A stretch of 64,000 nucleotides of DNA from positions 868,001-932,000 of the forward strand of contig NZ_CP060717.1 in NCBI RefSeq assembly GCF_014396585.1. The letters run 5' to 3'. The notes below the pieces were generated by a model. That model was not told the origin of the DNA, searched no databases, and worked only from the letters and a program-made list of their open reading frames with translations. Source of the stretch: Sphingomonas rhizophila. Its GTDB lineage: Bacteria; Pseudomonadota; Alphaproteobacteria; Sphingomonadales; Sphingomonadaceae. The position numbers and the translations under genes are program-made. This document shows, in pieces, positions 45,414 through 53,743 of this stretch (positions within the stretch are counted from its first letter, which is position 1; every line of letters starts with the position of its first letter).

Positions 45414-45974
45414 ATGGATGACCCGCCTTTCCTGACCGGCAAATTACTGCTCGCCATGCCAGGCATGGGCGACCCGCGTTTCGACCATGCGGTCATTGCC
45501 ATGTGCGCCCATGACGAAGACGGCGCGCTGGGAATTGGCATTGGCCATCATCGCAGCGGTATCCGGCTTCGCGCGCTGCTCAGCCAGCTTGGGCTCGATC
45601 CGGGCGAAGCTCCCGACCTTGCCATCCATCATGGCGGTCCGGTCGAACCCGGGAGGGGCTTCGTCCTACACAGCACCGATTGGGGCGGTCAGGACACGAT
45701 CGGCGTGCCAGGGGTTGGCGCGCTGACGGGAACGATCGACGTCCTCAGGGCGATTGCGGAAGGGACTGGCCCCAGCCGCTACATCGTTGCGCTCGGCTAC
45801 GCCGGCTGGGGCGAAGGCCAACTAGACGAAGAGATGACCCGGCATGGCTGGTTCGCCGTTCCCGCGAGCGAAACGCTTCTGTTCGACACCGATGCCGACG
45901 GCCGGTGGCAGGCGAGCTTCCAAGAGGCCGGAATCGATCCGCGCTTGCTGTCCAACGAGACCGGCATTGCGTGA
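45414..45974 (+). CDS. YqgE/AlgH family protein
   Basis: A 186-residue protein with the family pattern FLTGKLLLAMPGMGDPRF, HHGGPVEPGRGFVLHS, VALGYAGWGEGQLDEE and SETLLFD. The function of YqgE is not established. ATG 45414 was chosen (MDDPPFLTGK) because the longer frame overlaps the divergent peroxiredoxin gene. Confidence 0.93.
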   Translation: MDDPPFLTGKLLLAMPGMGDPRFDHAVIAMCAHDEDGALGIGIGHHRSGIRLRALLSQLGLDPGEAPDLAIHHGGPVEPGRGFVLHSTDWGGQDTIGVPGVGALTGTIDVLRAIAEGTGPSRYIVALGYAGWGEGQLDEEMTRHGWFAVPASETLLFDTDADGRWQASFQEAGIDPRLLSNETGIA

Positions 45975-46071
45975 AGGCGGCCTTTACCAGTCCCACTGAA
46001 CTTTAAGCCATTAACGAAAAATATCGCGGATTTCCGAGCCTTACACCATTCTCTTAACCTTATGTCGCAAC

Positions 46072-46086
46072 GTTCCGCCAACGTTC
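46072..46086. promoter_or_regulatory. LexA-type SOS box, GTTC-N7-GTTC
   Basis: GTTC-CGCCAAC-GTTC matches the direct-repeat LexA site known from alphaproteobacteria. It lies in an extended tandem repeat, CAACGTTCCG at 46068-46077 and 46079-46088 (period 11), 60 bases before the ATG of the exported protein. The motif could occur by chance, but it falls in a short intergenic region and at a suitable distance. Confidence 0.55.
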
Positions 46087-46103
46087 CGATGTGATCCTCA
46101 ACT

Positions 46104-46135
46104 CCACAGGCCGCCACGGGCGGCGGCCGTTGTGG
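46104..46135 (+). other. Hairpin in the leader of the exported protein gene
   Basis: CCACA and GGCCGCC pair with GGCGGCC and TGTGG, with a two-base GT bulge on the 3' side: twelve pairs ending ten bases before the ATG. It could mask or position the ribosome site, or act as a terminator for yqgE, but there is no U-run. Confidence 0.5.
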
Positions 46136-46145
46136 GAGTGGGGAA

Positions 46146-46643
46146 ATGGACAAGACATTCGCCAAGGGGCTGCTGGTAGCTGCGGCATCGGCACTGACCT
46201 TCGCGCAGCCGGCTGAAGCGGCCATGAGCTGCTGGAACCCGCAAGCGGCCTCGGCTGTTGCCATCAAGGACCTTCAGTCGCGGCTGATGGTCGGCACGCT
46301 GATGTGCAACGCCATGGGCTACGACAGCTCGGCATCATACAACAAGTTCGTGCTGGCCAACCGGGCGGCGCTCAACCAGGCCAACCGGGACGTGAAGGCG
46401 CGATTTACGGCCGCCTACGGAAAGCGCTCGCTGAAGGAATACGACCGCTTCAACACGTCGCTGGCCAATGCCTACGGCGCCAAGCCGACCGATCGCGCCA
46501 TTTGCGACGCCAACCAGCGCGCAGCCCGGGAAGCGACCGCGGCCAAGGGCAACAGCACCAAGCTGCTGGCTATCGCGGAAGACCTCGGCAGCGACGTGCG
46601 TCTGCCCGGCGGACGCTGCGGCCGGAACTTCGCTTCACGTTAA
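46146..46643 (+). CDS. Exported protein of unknown function, candidate SOS gene
   Basis: A 165-residue protein with a signal peptide (MDKTFAKGLLVAAASALTFA, cleavage after AEA) and a mature helical domain. Four cysteines are spaced as two likely disulfide pairs (SCWNPQAAS, LMCNAMGYD, AICDANQRA, GGRCGRNFAS). Not recognised. The upstream LexA-type site suggests DNA-damage control, which is inference. A strong terminator lies between it and ahcY. Confidence 0.7.
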   Translation: MDKTFAKGLLVAAASALTFAQPAEAAMSCWNPQAASAVAIKDLQSRLMVGTLMCNAMGYDSSASYNKFVLANRAALNQANRDVKARFTAAYGKRSLKEYDRFNTSLANAYGAKPTDRAICDANQRAAREATAAKGNSTKLLAIAEDLGSDVRLPGGRCGRNFASR

Positions 46644-46679
46644 GACCCCACGGCAAGTTCCCCTTTCGCTTGCCGTTGA

Positions 46680-46731
46680 ATCCGGCGGTACCTGCGGCTA
46701 ATGGAGCCGCGCGTACCGCCGGATCTTTTTT
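46680..46731 (+). terminator. Strong intrinsic terminator or attenuator just before ahcY
   Basis: ATCCGGCGGTAC pairs perfectly with GTACCGCCGGAT (twelve pairs); inside it GCGGCT pairs with AGCCGC. TTTTTT follows at 46726-46731. A further hairpin, ACGGCAAG with CTTGCCGT, lies just upstream (46650-46676). Only 35 bases separate the T-run from the ahcY start codon. Confidence 0.85.
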
Positions 46732-46766
46732 CCTGGCGGCCCTATTTCCCGTTCAGGAGACGATCC

Positions 46767-48179
46767 GTGGCGACCACTGCCGACACCATGACCCGCGACT
46801 ATTTGGTCAAGGACATCGCCCTTGCCGACTTCGGCCGCAAGGAAATCGACATTGCCGAGACCGAGATGCCGGGCCTGATGGCGCTGCGCCAGGAATATGG
46901 CGCGTCGCAACCGCTCAAGGGCGCGCGCATCACCGGTTCGCTGCACATGACGATCCAGACCGCGGTGCTGATCGAGACACTGACCGCGCTGGGCGCCGAG
47001 GTCCGTTGGGCGTCGTGCAACATTTTCTCGACCCAGGACCACGCTGCCGCCGCGATCGCCGCGTCGGGCGTGCCGGTGTTCGCGGTGAAGGGCGAGACGC
47101 TGGAGGAATATTGGGACTATGTCGTCCGCATCTTCGACTGGGGCCAGGACACCACCGCCAACATGATCCTGGACGATGGCGGCGACGCCACCATGTTCGC
47201 GTTGTGGGGCGCGCGGGTCGAGGCGGGCGAGACGCTGTTCACGCCGACCAACGAAGAAGAGGAAATCTTCGCCGCGACCCTGAAGCGTTTCCTGTCGGAG
47301 CGTCCCGGCTACCTCACCAAGACGGTCGAGACGATCAAGGGCGTGTCCGAAGAGACGACCACCGGCGTTCACCGCCTCTACGAACTGGCCAAGCAGGGCA
47401 AGCTCCCGTTCCCGGCGATCAACGTCAACGACAGCGTGACCAAGTCGAAGTTCGACAATCTCTACGGCTGCAAGGAAAGCCTGGTCGATGCGATCCGCCG
47501 CGGTACCGACGTGATGCTGGCCGGCAAGGTCGCCGCGGTCGCCGGCTTCGGCGACGTCGGCAAGGGCTCGGCTGCTTCGCTCCGCAACGGCGGCGCCCGC
47601 GTGCTGGTCACCGAAATCGATCCCATCTGCGCGCTGCAGGCGGCAATGGAAGGCTATGAGGTCGTGACGATGGAAGAGGCGGCCAAGCGCGCCGACATCT
47701 TCGTCACCGCCACCGGCAACGCCGACGTCATCACGCTGGACCATATGCGCGAGATGAAGGACATGGCGATCGTCTGCAACATCGGCCACTTCGACAGCGA
47801 GATCCAGATCGGCGCGCTGTCGAACATGAAGTGGGACGAGATCAAGCCGCAGGTCGATGAGGTCACCTTCCCCGACGGCAAGCGCCTGATCATCCTGTCG
47901 AAGGGCCGCCTGGTGAACCTCGGCAACGCGACCGGCCACCCGAGCTTCGTGATGTCGGCCAGCTTCACCAACCAGACGCTGGCGCAGATCGAGCTGTGGA
48001 CCAAGTCGGACCAGTACAAGAACGAGGTCTACGTCTTGCCCAAGCACCTCGACGAGAAGGTCGCGGCGCTGCACCTCGACAAGCTGGGCGTGAAGCTGAC
48101 CAAGCTGACCGACAAGCAGGCGAGCTACATCGGCGTGCCGACCGAAGGTCCGTTCAAGCCGGACCATTACCGCTACTAA
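46767..48179 (+). CDS. ahcY: Adenosylhomocysteinase
   Basis: A 470-residue NAD-dependent enzyme splitting S-adenosylhomocysteine to adenosine and homocysteine, needed to recycle the product of methyltransferases. Signatures: [32 protein letters not shown] and the NAD site [15 protein letters not shown]. The start is a GTG at 46767 with AGGAG seven bases upstream; an ATG at 46788 is the alternative. It ends tail-to-tail with the oxygenase gene, sharing CTAA. Confidence 0.97.
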   Translation: MATTADTMTRDYLVKDIALADFGRKEIDIAETEMPGLMALRQEYGASQPLKGARITGSLHMTIQTAVLIETLTALGAEVRWASCNIFSTQDHAAAAIAASGVPVFAVKGETLEEYWDYVVRIFDWGQDTTANMILDDGGDATMFALWGARVEAGETLFTPTNEEEEIFAATLKRFLSERPGYLTKTVETIKGVSEETTTGVHRLYELAKQGKLPFPAINVNDSVTKSKFDNLYGCKESLVDAIRRGTDVMLAGKVAAVAGFGDVGKGSAASLRNGGARVLVTEIDPICALQAAMEGYEVVTMEEAAKRADIFVTATGNADVITLDHMREMKDMAIVCNIGHFDSEIQIGALSNMKWDEIKPQVDEVTFPDGKRLIILSKGRLVNLGNATGHPSFVMSASFTNQTLAQIELWTKSDQYKNEVYVLPKHLDEKVAALHLDKLGVKLTKLTDKQASYIGVPTEGPFKPDHYRY

Positions 48180-49150
48180 GCGTTAGCGTGCTGGTTGGGG
48201 TCCGGGGCGAAAGGTCGCTCCCGGATCCAGCGGCTGGCAAGCAGCTTCGTGCCCTTCGTCACGGGGCAGCCGCGATGCGCGGTTCGCTTGTCGGGCCGTC
48301 CTTCGTCGTCGACATTGCGGAAGATGAGGGCGGTGCCGGTCTGGCCACGAACGAAGGCGCCGCTCACGAACTGCGTTTCGCCGCCTTCATAGCCGTCGTT
48401 GAGATAGACCAGCGCGGTCCACACCCGCTGGTTGTCGAGGCTGGGGATGGCATCGATGTGCGGCTTATATTCCTGCCCCGGCTGGTAACGCAGGACCTGC
48501 AGCGGTTCGCCTTGATATACGTTCGTTTCCGTGGCGGCCGCCAGGCGCCGGTTGATGGCCTGGATGACGAGGCTTTCGAGAGGGGGTGTCATCACCGCAG
48601 TCTCGGACGTCCGGATGGGGTTGCGGATCGCCTTGCCCGATAGATTATCCACCACCGTCGCAGGTTGAAGATAGGGACCCGCCGCAACCGCGAGATAAGC
48701 ACATTCGCCCTTGGTCAGCAGGCCGGGGACGAGCCGGATATTGGGCGAGGCGCTGAGCAGCTGGTCCATGGCGATCTCGGTCGGATTGCCGTTTTCGTCG
48801 AGGTCCATCTGTTCGATCAGGTCAAGTTCGAAGGCCGCGCGTTCATCGGTTGCCGATCGTTGCCGAAGCCTGTCCACCGCCGCCGCCCAGTCGCGTGATC
48901 CTCCGGTCCCGTTGCCAAGAAAATTGGTGAGGATGGTGTCGGCCTGGGGACTACCGGCGTCGGCCGCCCGACCGAAGAGGTCCCGGGCATGGGCACGATC
49001 CTGCGCGACCCACCGACCGCTGTCGAACCACACGCCAAGCTCGAACAGGTCGTCGGCGTCGCCGTGCTCAAGCATGCCGATCGCGTCTTGCAGGTGGCCG
49101 GCGTCGGCCAATCGATTTGCCCGTTCGGCGAGCGATGATCCCGATGTCAT
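48176..49150 (-). CDS. Prolyl 4-hydroxylase-like 2OG-Fe(II) oxygenase with N-terminal Sel1-like repeats
   Basis: A 324-residue protein. Residues about 10-100 contain Sel1/TPR-like repeats ([36 protein letters not shown]). The C-terminal half is a prolyl hydroxylase-type domain with iron ligands in [11 protein letters not shown] (HxD) and [20 protein letters not shown] (His, then the 2-oxoglutarate-binding Lys/Arg region), plus [13 protein letters not shown]. It should hydroxylate a protein substrate in the cytosol; the target is unknown. ATG 49150 gives [14 protein letters not shown]. Confidence 0.88.
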   Translation of the reverse strand: MTSGSSLAERANRLADAGHLQDAIGMLEHGDADDLFELGVWFDSGRWVAQDRAHARDLFGRAADAGSPQADTILTNFLGNGTGGSRDWAAAVDRLRQRSATDERAAFELDLIEQMDLDENGNPTEIAMDQLLSASPNIRLVPGLLTKGECAYLAVAAGPYLQPATVVDNLSGKAIRNPIRTSETAVMTPPLESLVIQAINRRLAAATETNVYQGEPLQVLRYQPGQEYKPHIDAIPSLDNQRVWTALVYLNDGYEGGETQFVSGAFVRGQTGTALIFRNVDDEGRPDKRTAHRGCPVTKGTKLLASRWIRERPFAPDPNQHANA

Positions 49151-49259
49151 TGCGTGGGTATGGGACAGCGCGGCGAATGCCTCAACCCGCGCGGGCTTTC
49201 CTTCCCCGGTGCGACCCTTATGAGAGAGGGATGAACCGGGGCGTATCGATAGTGTGACG

Positions 49260-51611
49260 ATGGGGCCGAACCTCGCTTCCGCCATTATCGTGATCGCCGC
49301 CCTGTGGGTGGCTATCGCCGCGTTCCTGTCGGTCCTCGCCGTCCGACGGATACGGCAGGCGCAGGGCCTGATCTCCGCCGCACAGGACTTCCGGTCGCTG
49401 CTGGAAGCAGCGCCTGCGCGACCGCTCGTCGTTTTCCCGGATGGCAAGATCGAGGCTGACCGCCAGTTGCTCAGGGACATTGGCCTGGAAGAAACGCCTA
49501 AACGCTTCGTCGAACTCGCTCGCGGCGATCATGGCCTCGTCGCCGAAGACGTCGCGGCGCTCGAGACTGAAATCACCAATGCATCGCTTGGCGGCAAAGC
49601 CTTCCGGCGTCAGGTGCGGGTCGCCGGATCAAGCCGTGCGATCGAGGTTCGTGGCGGCCCCGCTGCCTCGTCCGCGGTGCCGGGAACGATGCTGTTGTGG
49701 CTGTCGGATGTGTCCGGGGCGGAGGCGGAGCGCGCGACGCTGGCGCGCCGGCTGGACCAGACGGAGGGCGCGCTGGATGCCCTTACGCACCTGATCGAGG
49801 CCGCACCATTTCCGATGTGGTATCGCGGTCCCGACCTGAGCCTGGGCCTGGTCAATTCGGCGTTCGTGTCCGCAGTGCAGGCGCGTGACGCGGCGGAGGT
49901 CATTGCCGAAGGCAGCGAGCTCATCGAACCGCGCGCGGAGGAGGATGCGCAGGCCGGGGCGGCGCGAGCGCTGGCGACGGGTCGGCCGTATTCGCGGACC
50001 CTGCCGGCGACGATCGGCGACAAGCGGCGGATGCTTCGGCTGGTCGACGTGCCCTTGCCGACCGGAGCCGTGGCCGGTTTCGCGATCGATATCCAAGACC
50101 TGGAGGATGCCCGGATCGAGCTCGCCCGGACGATCGAATCCCAGCGCGAACTGGCGGACCGGATGACGGCGGGCACGGTCCAGTTCGATGCGGACCGGAA
50201 TCTCGACTTCTTCAACCAGCCGTTCGCCATCATGGCGCGGCTGGAGCCCGAGTGGCTCGCCGAGCGCCCCGAATTCGACCGTGTCCTGGAACGGATGCGG
50301 GAAAGTCACCGCCTGCCGGAGGTGCGCGACTTCCCGGCGTGGAAGGCCGAGCGGCGGGACTGGTTCATCAGCGCCGACGAGATGATCGAAGAGGACTGGA
50401 TCCTCGCGAACGGTGATCACCTTCGAGTGGTGGCGCAGCCGATGCCCGACGGCGGCCTGCGGCTGATCCTTGAGGACAGGACGGAGCAGGTTCGACTGGC
50501 GTCGGCGCGCGATACCCTGCTTCGTGTGCGCGCGGCGACCTTCGACAATCTGTTCGAAGTGATTAGCGTCTTCGCATCCGACGGGCGGCTGTATTTGTGG
50601 AATCGCCGCTTTTCCGAGGTCTGGAACCTCGACGAGACCTGGCTTGGCGAGCATCCGCGCGTCGACGAGCTGGTTCCGGCGCTTGCCAAGCAACTCGTCA
50701 ACCCCACTGCAGCGGCGCAAGTTCGCGAGATGGTGCGTGCAACGACCAGCAACCGCACGTCGGGAAATGGCCGGGTGACGATGAACGATGGTCGCCAGTT
50801 CGAGTTTGCGGCAGTGCCGCTGCCCGATGGCAATGCCCTTTTCACGATGATCGACATCACCGATTCGTCGCGCATCGAATCGGCCCTTCGCGAACGGGCC
50901 ACGGCGCTGGAAGAGGCGGATCGGGTGAAGACCGGTTTCGTCGCGAACATGAGCTACGAACTGCGCACACCACTAACCTCGATCGGCGGTTTCGCGGAGA
51001 TGCTGCAGGCGGGTTATGCCGGGAAGCTGGCGCCCGCCGCCGCCGACTATGTCGACGCCATCCTCGAATCCGTGGCGCGTTTGTCGAAGATGATCGATGA
51101 TGTTCTTGACCTGACACAAGGCGATACGCGCGGCGTGGTCCTGGAAAAGGAACGGGTCGACATGGCTGGCCTGTGCCGCGCCACCGGCGAAGCGATCCGG
51201 CCGCGGGCGATCGAAAAATCGATGAAATTCGATGTCGAGGTCGCCCCGTCGACAGGCTACGTCGTCGGCGATGCGCGGCGATTGCGTGAATCCGTCGAAC
51301 ATCTGCTCCGCAATGCGATCGCCTACACCGATGCCGGCGGCCGGGTGGCGCTGCGCGTGTCAGGCAGCGACGATGAAGTGATGGTCAGCGTTGCCGACAA
51401 CGGTCCGGGGATCGCGCCCGAAGACCATGCCCAGGTGTTTGACCGCTTCCATCGCGTCGGCGGCGCCGGTCGTGGCGGCGATGCGGCGCTGGGCCTTGGC
51501 CTTCCGCTCACCCGCCAGTTTGTCGAGGCGCACGGCGGTCGCGTCGAGCTCATGTCCGCATTGGGCAAGGGGACGACGGTCAGCTTCACGATCCCCCGAG
51601 GGCCCGCTTGA
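49260..51611 (+). CDS. divL: DivL-like PAS-domain pseudo-histidine kinase (Tyr in place of catalytic His)
   Basis: A 783-residue protein with an N-terminal membrane helix (ASAIIVIAALWVAIAAFLSV), several PAS-like regions (about 30-540), a HisKA dimerisation domain and a HATPase_c domain (DNGPGIAPEDHAQVFDRF). The H-box reads ANMSYELRTPL: tyrosine 566 occupies the phospho-acceptor position, exactly as Tyr550 does in Caulobacter DivL, a regulator of CckA and hence CtrA. The downstream order tsaE-amgK-murU-addB-addA-trxA supports this identity. A GTG at 49254 is an alternative start. The stop overlaps the tsaE TTG start. Confidence 0.9.
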   Translation: MGPNLASAIIVIAALWVAIAAFLSVLAVRRIRQAQGLISAAQDFRSLLEAAPARPLVVFPDGKIEADRQLLRDIGLEETPKRFVELARGDHGLVAEDVAALETEITNASLGGKAFRRQVRVAGSSRAIEVRGGPAASSAVPGTMLLWLSDVSGAEAERATLARRLDQTEGALDALTHLIEAAPFPMWYRGPDLSLGLVNSAFVSAVQARDAAEVIAEGSELIEPRAEEDAQAGAARALATGRPYSRTLPATIGDKRRMLRLVDVPLPTGAVAGFAIDIQDLEDARIELARTIESQRELADRMTAGTVQFDADRNLDFFNQPFAIMARLEPEWLAERPEFDRVLERMRESHRLPEVRDFPAWKAERRDWFISADEMIEEDWILANGDHLRVVAQPMPDGGLRLILEDRTEQVRLASARDTLLRVRAATFDNLFEVISVFASDGRLYLWNRRFSEVWNLDETWLGEHPRVDELVPALAKQLVNPTAAAQVREMVRATTSNRTSGNGRVTMNDGRQFEFAAVPLPDGNALFTMIDITDSSRIESALRERATALEEADRVKTGFVANMSYELRTPLTSIGGFAEMLQAGYAGKLAPAAADYVDAILESVARLSKMIDDVLDLTQGDTRGVVLEKERVDMAGLCRATGEAIRPRAIEKSMKFDVEVAPSTGYVVGDARRLRESVEHLLRNAIAYTDAGGRVALRVSGSDDEVMVSVADNGPGIAPEDHAQVFDRFHRVGGAGRGGDAALGLGLPLTRQFVEAHGGRVELMSALGKGTTVSFTIPRGPA

Positions 51612-52045
51612 TTCTCGCCGATGAAGACAAAACTCGAGCCGCCGGCGGTGCTTTGGCCAGTCGGCTGCAGGCTGGCGACATCGTCACGCTCGAGGGGCCT
51701 CTCGGGATCGGCAAGACGACCTTTGTCCGCGGGCTGCTGGAGGCGCTTGGGCATCGCGGAGAAGTGCCAAGTCCAAGCTTCGCCATCGTGCAGCCATACG
51801 AAGAACTGGACCCGCCGGTCTGGCACGCCGACCTTTATCGCATCGACGACCCTGCAGAATTGGATGAGCTCGGATTGGAATCGATCCTCGAGAACGGCGT
51901 CCTGCTGGTCGAATGGCCGTCCCATGCCGGCGAGGGGTTCTTTGTCGATGCACTCGCCCTGTCGCTGGAGCCGCTTCCGGACGGCGCGCGGCGCTTGACA
52001 GCGCGGGTACCCTCGTCATGGCAGGGCCGATGGCCGTTTCCATGA
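51608..52045 (+). CDS. tsaE: tRNA threonylcarbamoyladenosine biosynthesis ATPase TsaE
   Basis: A 145-residue P-loop protein: Walker A EGPLGIGKTTFVRGLL (often GDLGAGKT in relatives), PSPSFAIVQPYE, and HADLYRIDDPAELDELG with LVEWPS. With TsaB, TsaC and TsaD it makes t6A37 in tRNA. The start is a TTG that overlaps the divL stop (TTGA). It overlaps amgK (ATGA). Confidence 0.94.
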   Translation: MILADEDKTRAAGGALASRLQAGDIVTLEGPLGIGKTTFVRGLLEALGHRGEVPSPSFAIVQPYEELDPPVWHADLYRIDDPAELDELGLESILENGVLLVEWPSHAGEGFFVDALALSLEPLPDGARRLTARVPSSWQGRWPFP

Positions 52046-53027
52046 TCCCGCCCGCGTCCGCGCCCGAATTCCTCGCCGCCAATGGCTGGGCGGGTGCACG
52101 CATCGAACCCCTTGCCGGGGACGCGAGCTTTCGCCGCTACTTCCGGGTAATCGACGATGCTGGCGGTCGCCACGCCGTGCTGATGGACGCGCCACCGGAG
52201 CATGAAGACGTCAGGCCGTTCCTCGCCATCGCCGATCATCTGATCGAGCACGGGATGAGGGCGCCGAGGCCGTTGGCACGAGATCTGGAACGCGGCCTGT
52301 TGTTGCTTGAGGACTTCGGCGATCGCCGCGTCAATCCGGTCCTTGCGGCCGAGCCCGCTCGGGAATGCGCCATCTATGAGCAGGCCGTCGACACGCTGGT
52401 CGCGCTTCACCGCCAGCCCGTTCCCGATGTCCCGCCGTACGACGAGGCCGCCTTGCTTCGCGAAGCGCGGCTGTTCCCCGAATGGTACGCGCCTGCTCTC
52501 AACCTCAACGTCGACGAGGAGAGCTACCAGTCTTCGTGGGAAGCTGCTTGGGCGGGGGTCCTCGATCGTACGACGGCAGCGCCGGTGCTGGTCCTTCGCG
52601 ATTATCACGCTGACAATCTGATGTTGCTCGACGATGGTGGGCTCGGGCTCCTCGATTTCCAGGACGCGTTGGCCGGACATCGCGCATACGACCTGGTTTC
52701 CCTGTTGCAGGATGCTCGCCGCGACGTTTCTCCGGAGCTCGAACGGGCCATGATCGAGCGATATGTCACGAGCGCGGGCATCGACGACGTCGACATCTTT
52801 CTCGCCGATTATGCCGTAATCGGGGCGCAGCGGCACGCCAAGGTCCTCGGTATCTTCACCCGCCTGTGGAAACGCGACGGCAAAGCGCATTACCTCCCGT
52901 TCCAGCCCCGGAATTGGGAGATGATGGAGCGTTGTCTCGCGCATCCAGCGCTGGGGGCGTCCGCAACTGGTTTGATGCGAACGTGCCCGCCGAGGCCCGC
53001 GCTGACGCGTTCCGCGACGCCGCATGA
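52042..53027 (+). CDS. amgK: N-acetylmuramate/N-acetylglucosamine kinase AmgK (frame breaks near the C-terminus)
   Basis: An APH-fold sugar kinase: GDASFRRYFRV, catalytic loop LRDYHADNLMLLDDGG and LLDFQDALAGHRAYDLVSLL. It phosphorylates MurNAc or GlcNAc at the anomeric carbon in peptidoglycan recycling. As read the frame leaves the family after HPALG and runs on to 53511, across murU. Adding one G to the run at 52953-52957 gives GGVRNWFDANVPAEARADAF and a stop at 53027 that overlaps the murU ATG (ATGA), total 328 residues. The start ATG 52042 overlaps the tsaE stop. Confidence 0.93.
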
Positions 53028-53743
53028 ACCGGGTGCCGCGAACGGCCATGGTGATGGCGGCCGGACTCGGCAAGCGAATGCGGCCGCTCACCGATCATCG
53101 GCCGAAACCTCTGGTGCCGCTCGCCGGAAAGCCACTGATCGATCATGTGCTCGACCGGCTTCGCGCGGCCGGGGTCGCGAAGATCGTCGTCAACGTCCAT
53201 TATTTCCCCGAGCAGGTCGAGCGCCATCTGGCGGCCCATGCGTCCGGGTTCGACGTGGCGATCAGCGACGAACGCGACGAACTCCTCGAGACAGGGGGAG
53301 GCATGGTTCGCGCGTTGCCGTTGATCGACGGCGATCCGTTCCTCGCTGTCAACAGCGACAATTTCTGGACCGACGGGGAGGGCGACACGCTGCGCAAGCT
53401 CGCCGCGGCCTGGGACGAGAAGGCGATGGACGCCCTGTTGCTCGTGATCCCGCGCGATCGTGCCGGGAATCATGCGGGACGGGGCGACTTCAATCTGGAC
53501 GATGGTGGTAGGCTCCATCGACGGCCGCAGGAGGATCCGTTCGACTATCTCTACACCGGGATCCAGATCGTTTCGAAGCGGCTTTTGCGTGACGCCCCGG
53601 ACGGTCCGTTTTCGACCAACATCCTGTGGGATCGCGCGATTGCCGAGGGCCGCCTCCATGGCATGGTCCATGACGGCCGGTGGTTCGACGTCGGGACCCC
53701 GGCATCGATCACCGCGACCGAGGAAGCGATCGCACATGGGTGA
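53024..53743 (+). CDS. murU: N-acetylmuramate alpha-1-phosphate uridylyltransferase MurU
   Basis: A 239-residue nucleotidyltransferase with the sugar-nucleotide signature MAAGLGKRMRPLTDHRPKPL and FLAVNSDNFW for the metal site. It converts MurNAc-1-phosphate from AmgK into UDP-MurNAc, bypassing MurA and hence fosfomycin. The pair AmgK-MurU is diagnostic. Overlaps addB by eight bases. Confidence 0.95.
   Translation: MNRVPRTAMVMAAGLGKRMRPLTDHRPKPLVPLAGKPLIDHVLDRLRAAGVAKIVVNVHYFPEQVERHLAAHASGFDVAISDERDELLETGGGMVRALPLIDGDPFLAVNSDNFWTDGEGDTLRKLAAAWDEKAMDALLLVIPRDRAGNHAGRGDFNLDDGGRLHRRPQEDPFDYLYTGIQIVSKRLLRDAPDGPFSTNILWDRAIAEGRLHGMVHDGRWFDVGTPASITATEEAIAHG

Noticed and set aside
46644..46766. Known SAH riboswitch upstream of ahcY
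   Set aside because: The conserved core of the described SAH riboswitch is not visible; only two hairpins, one a terminator.
51835..53091. 418-codon minus-strand frame over tsaE and amgK
   Set aside because: Antisense shadow of two recognisable genes; arginine- and histidine-rich composition typical of shadow frames in GC-rich DNA.
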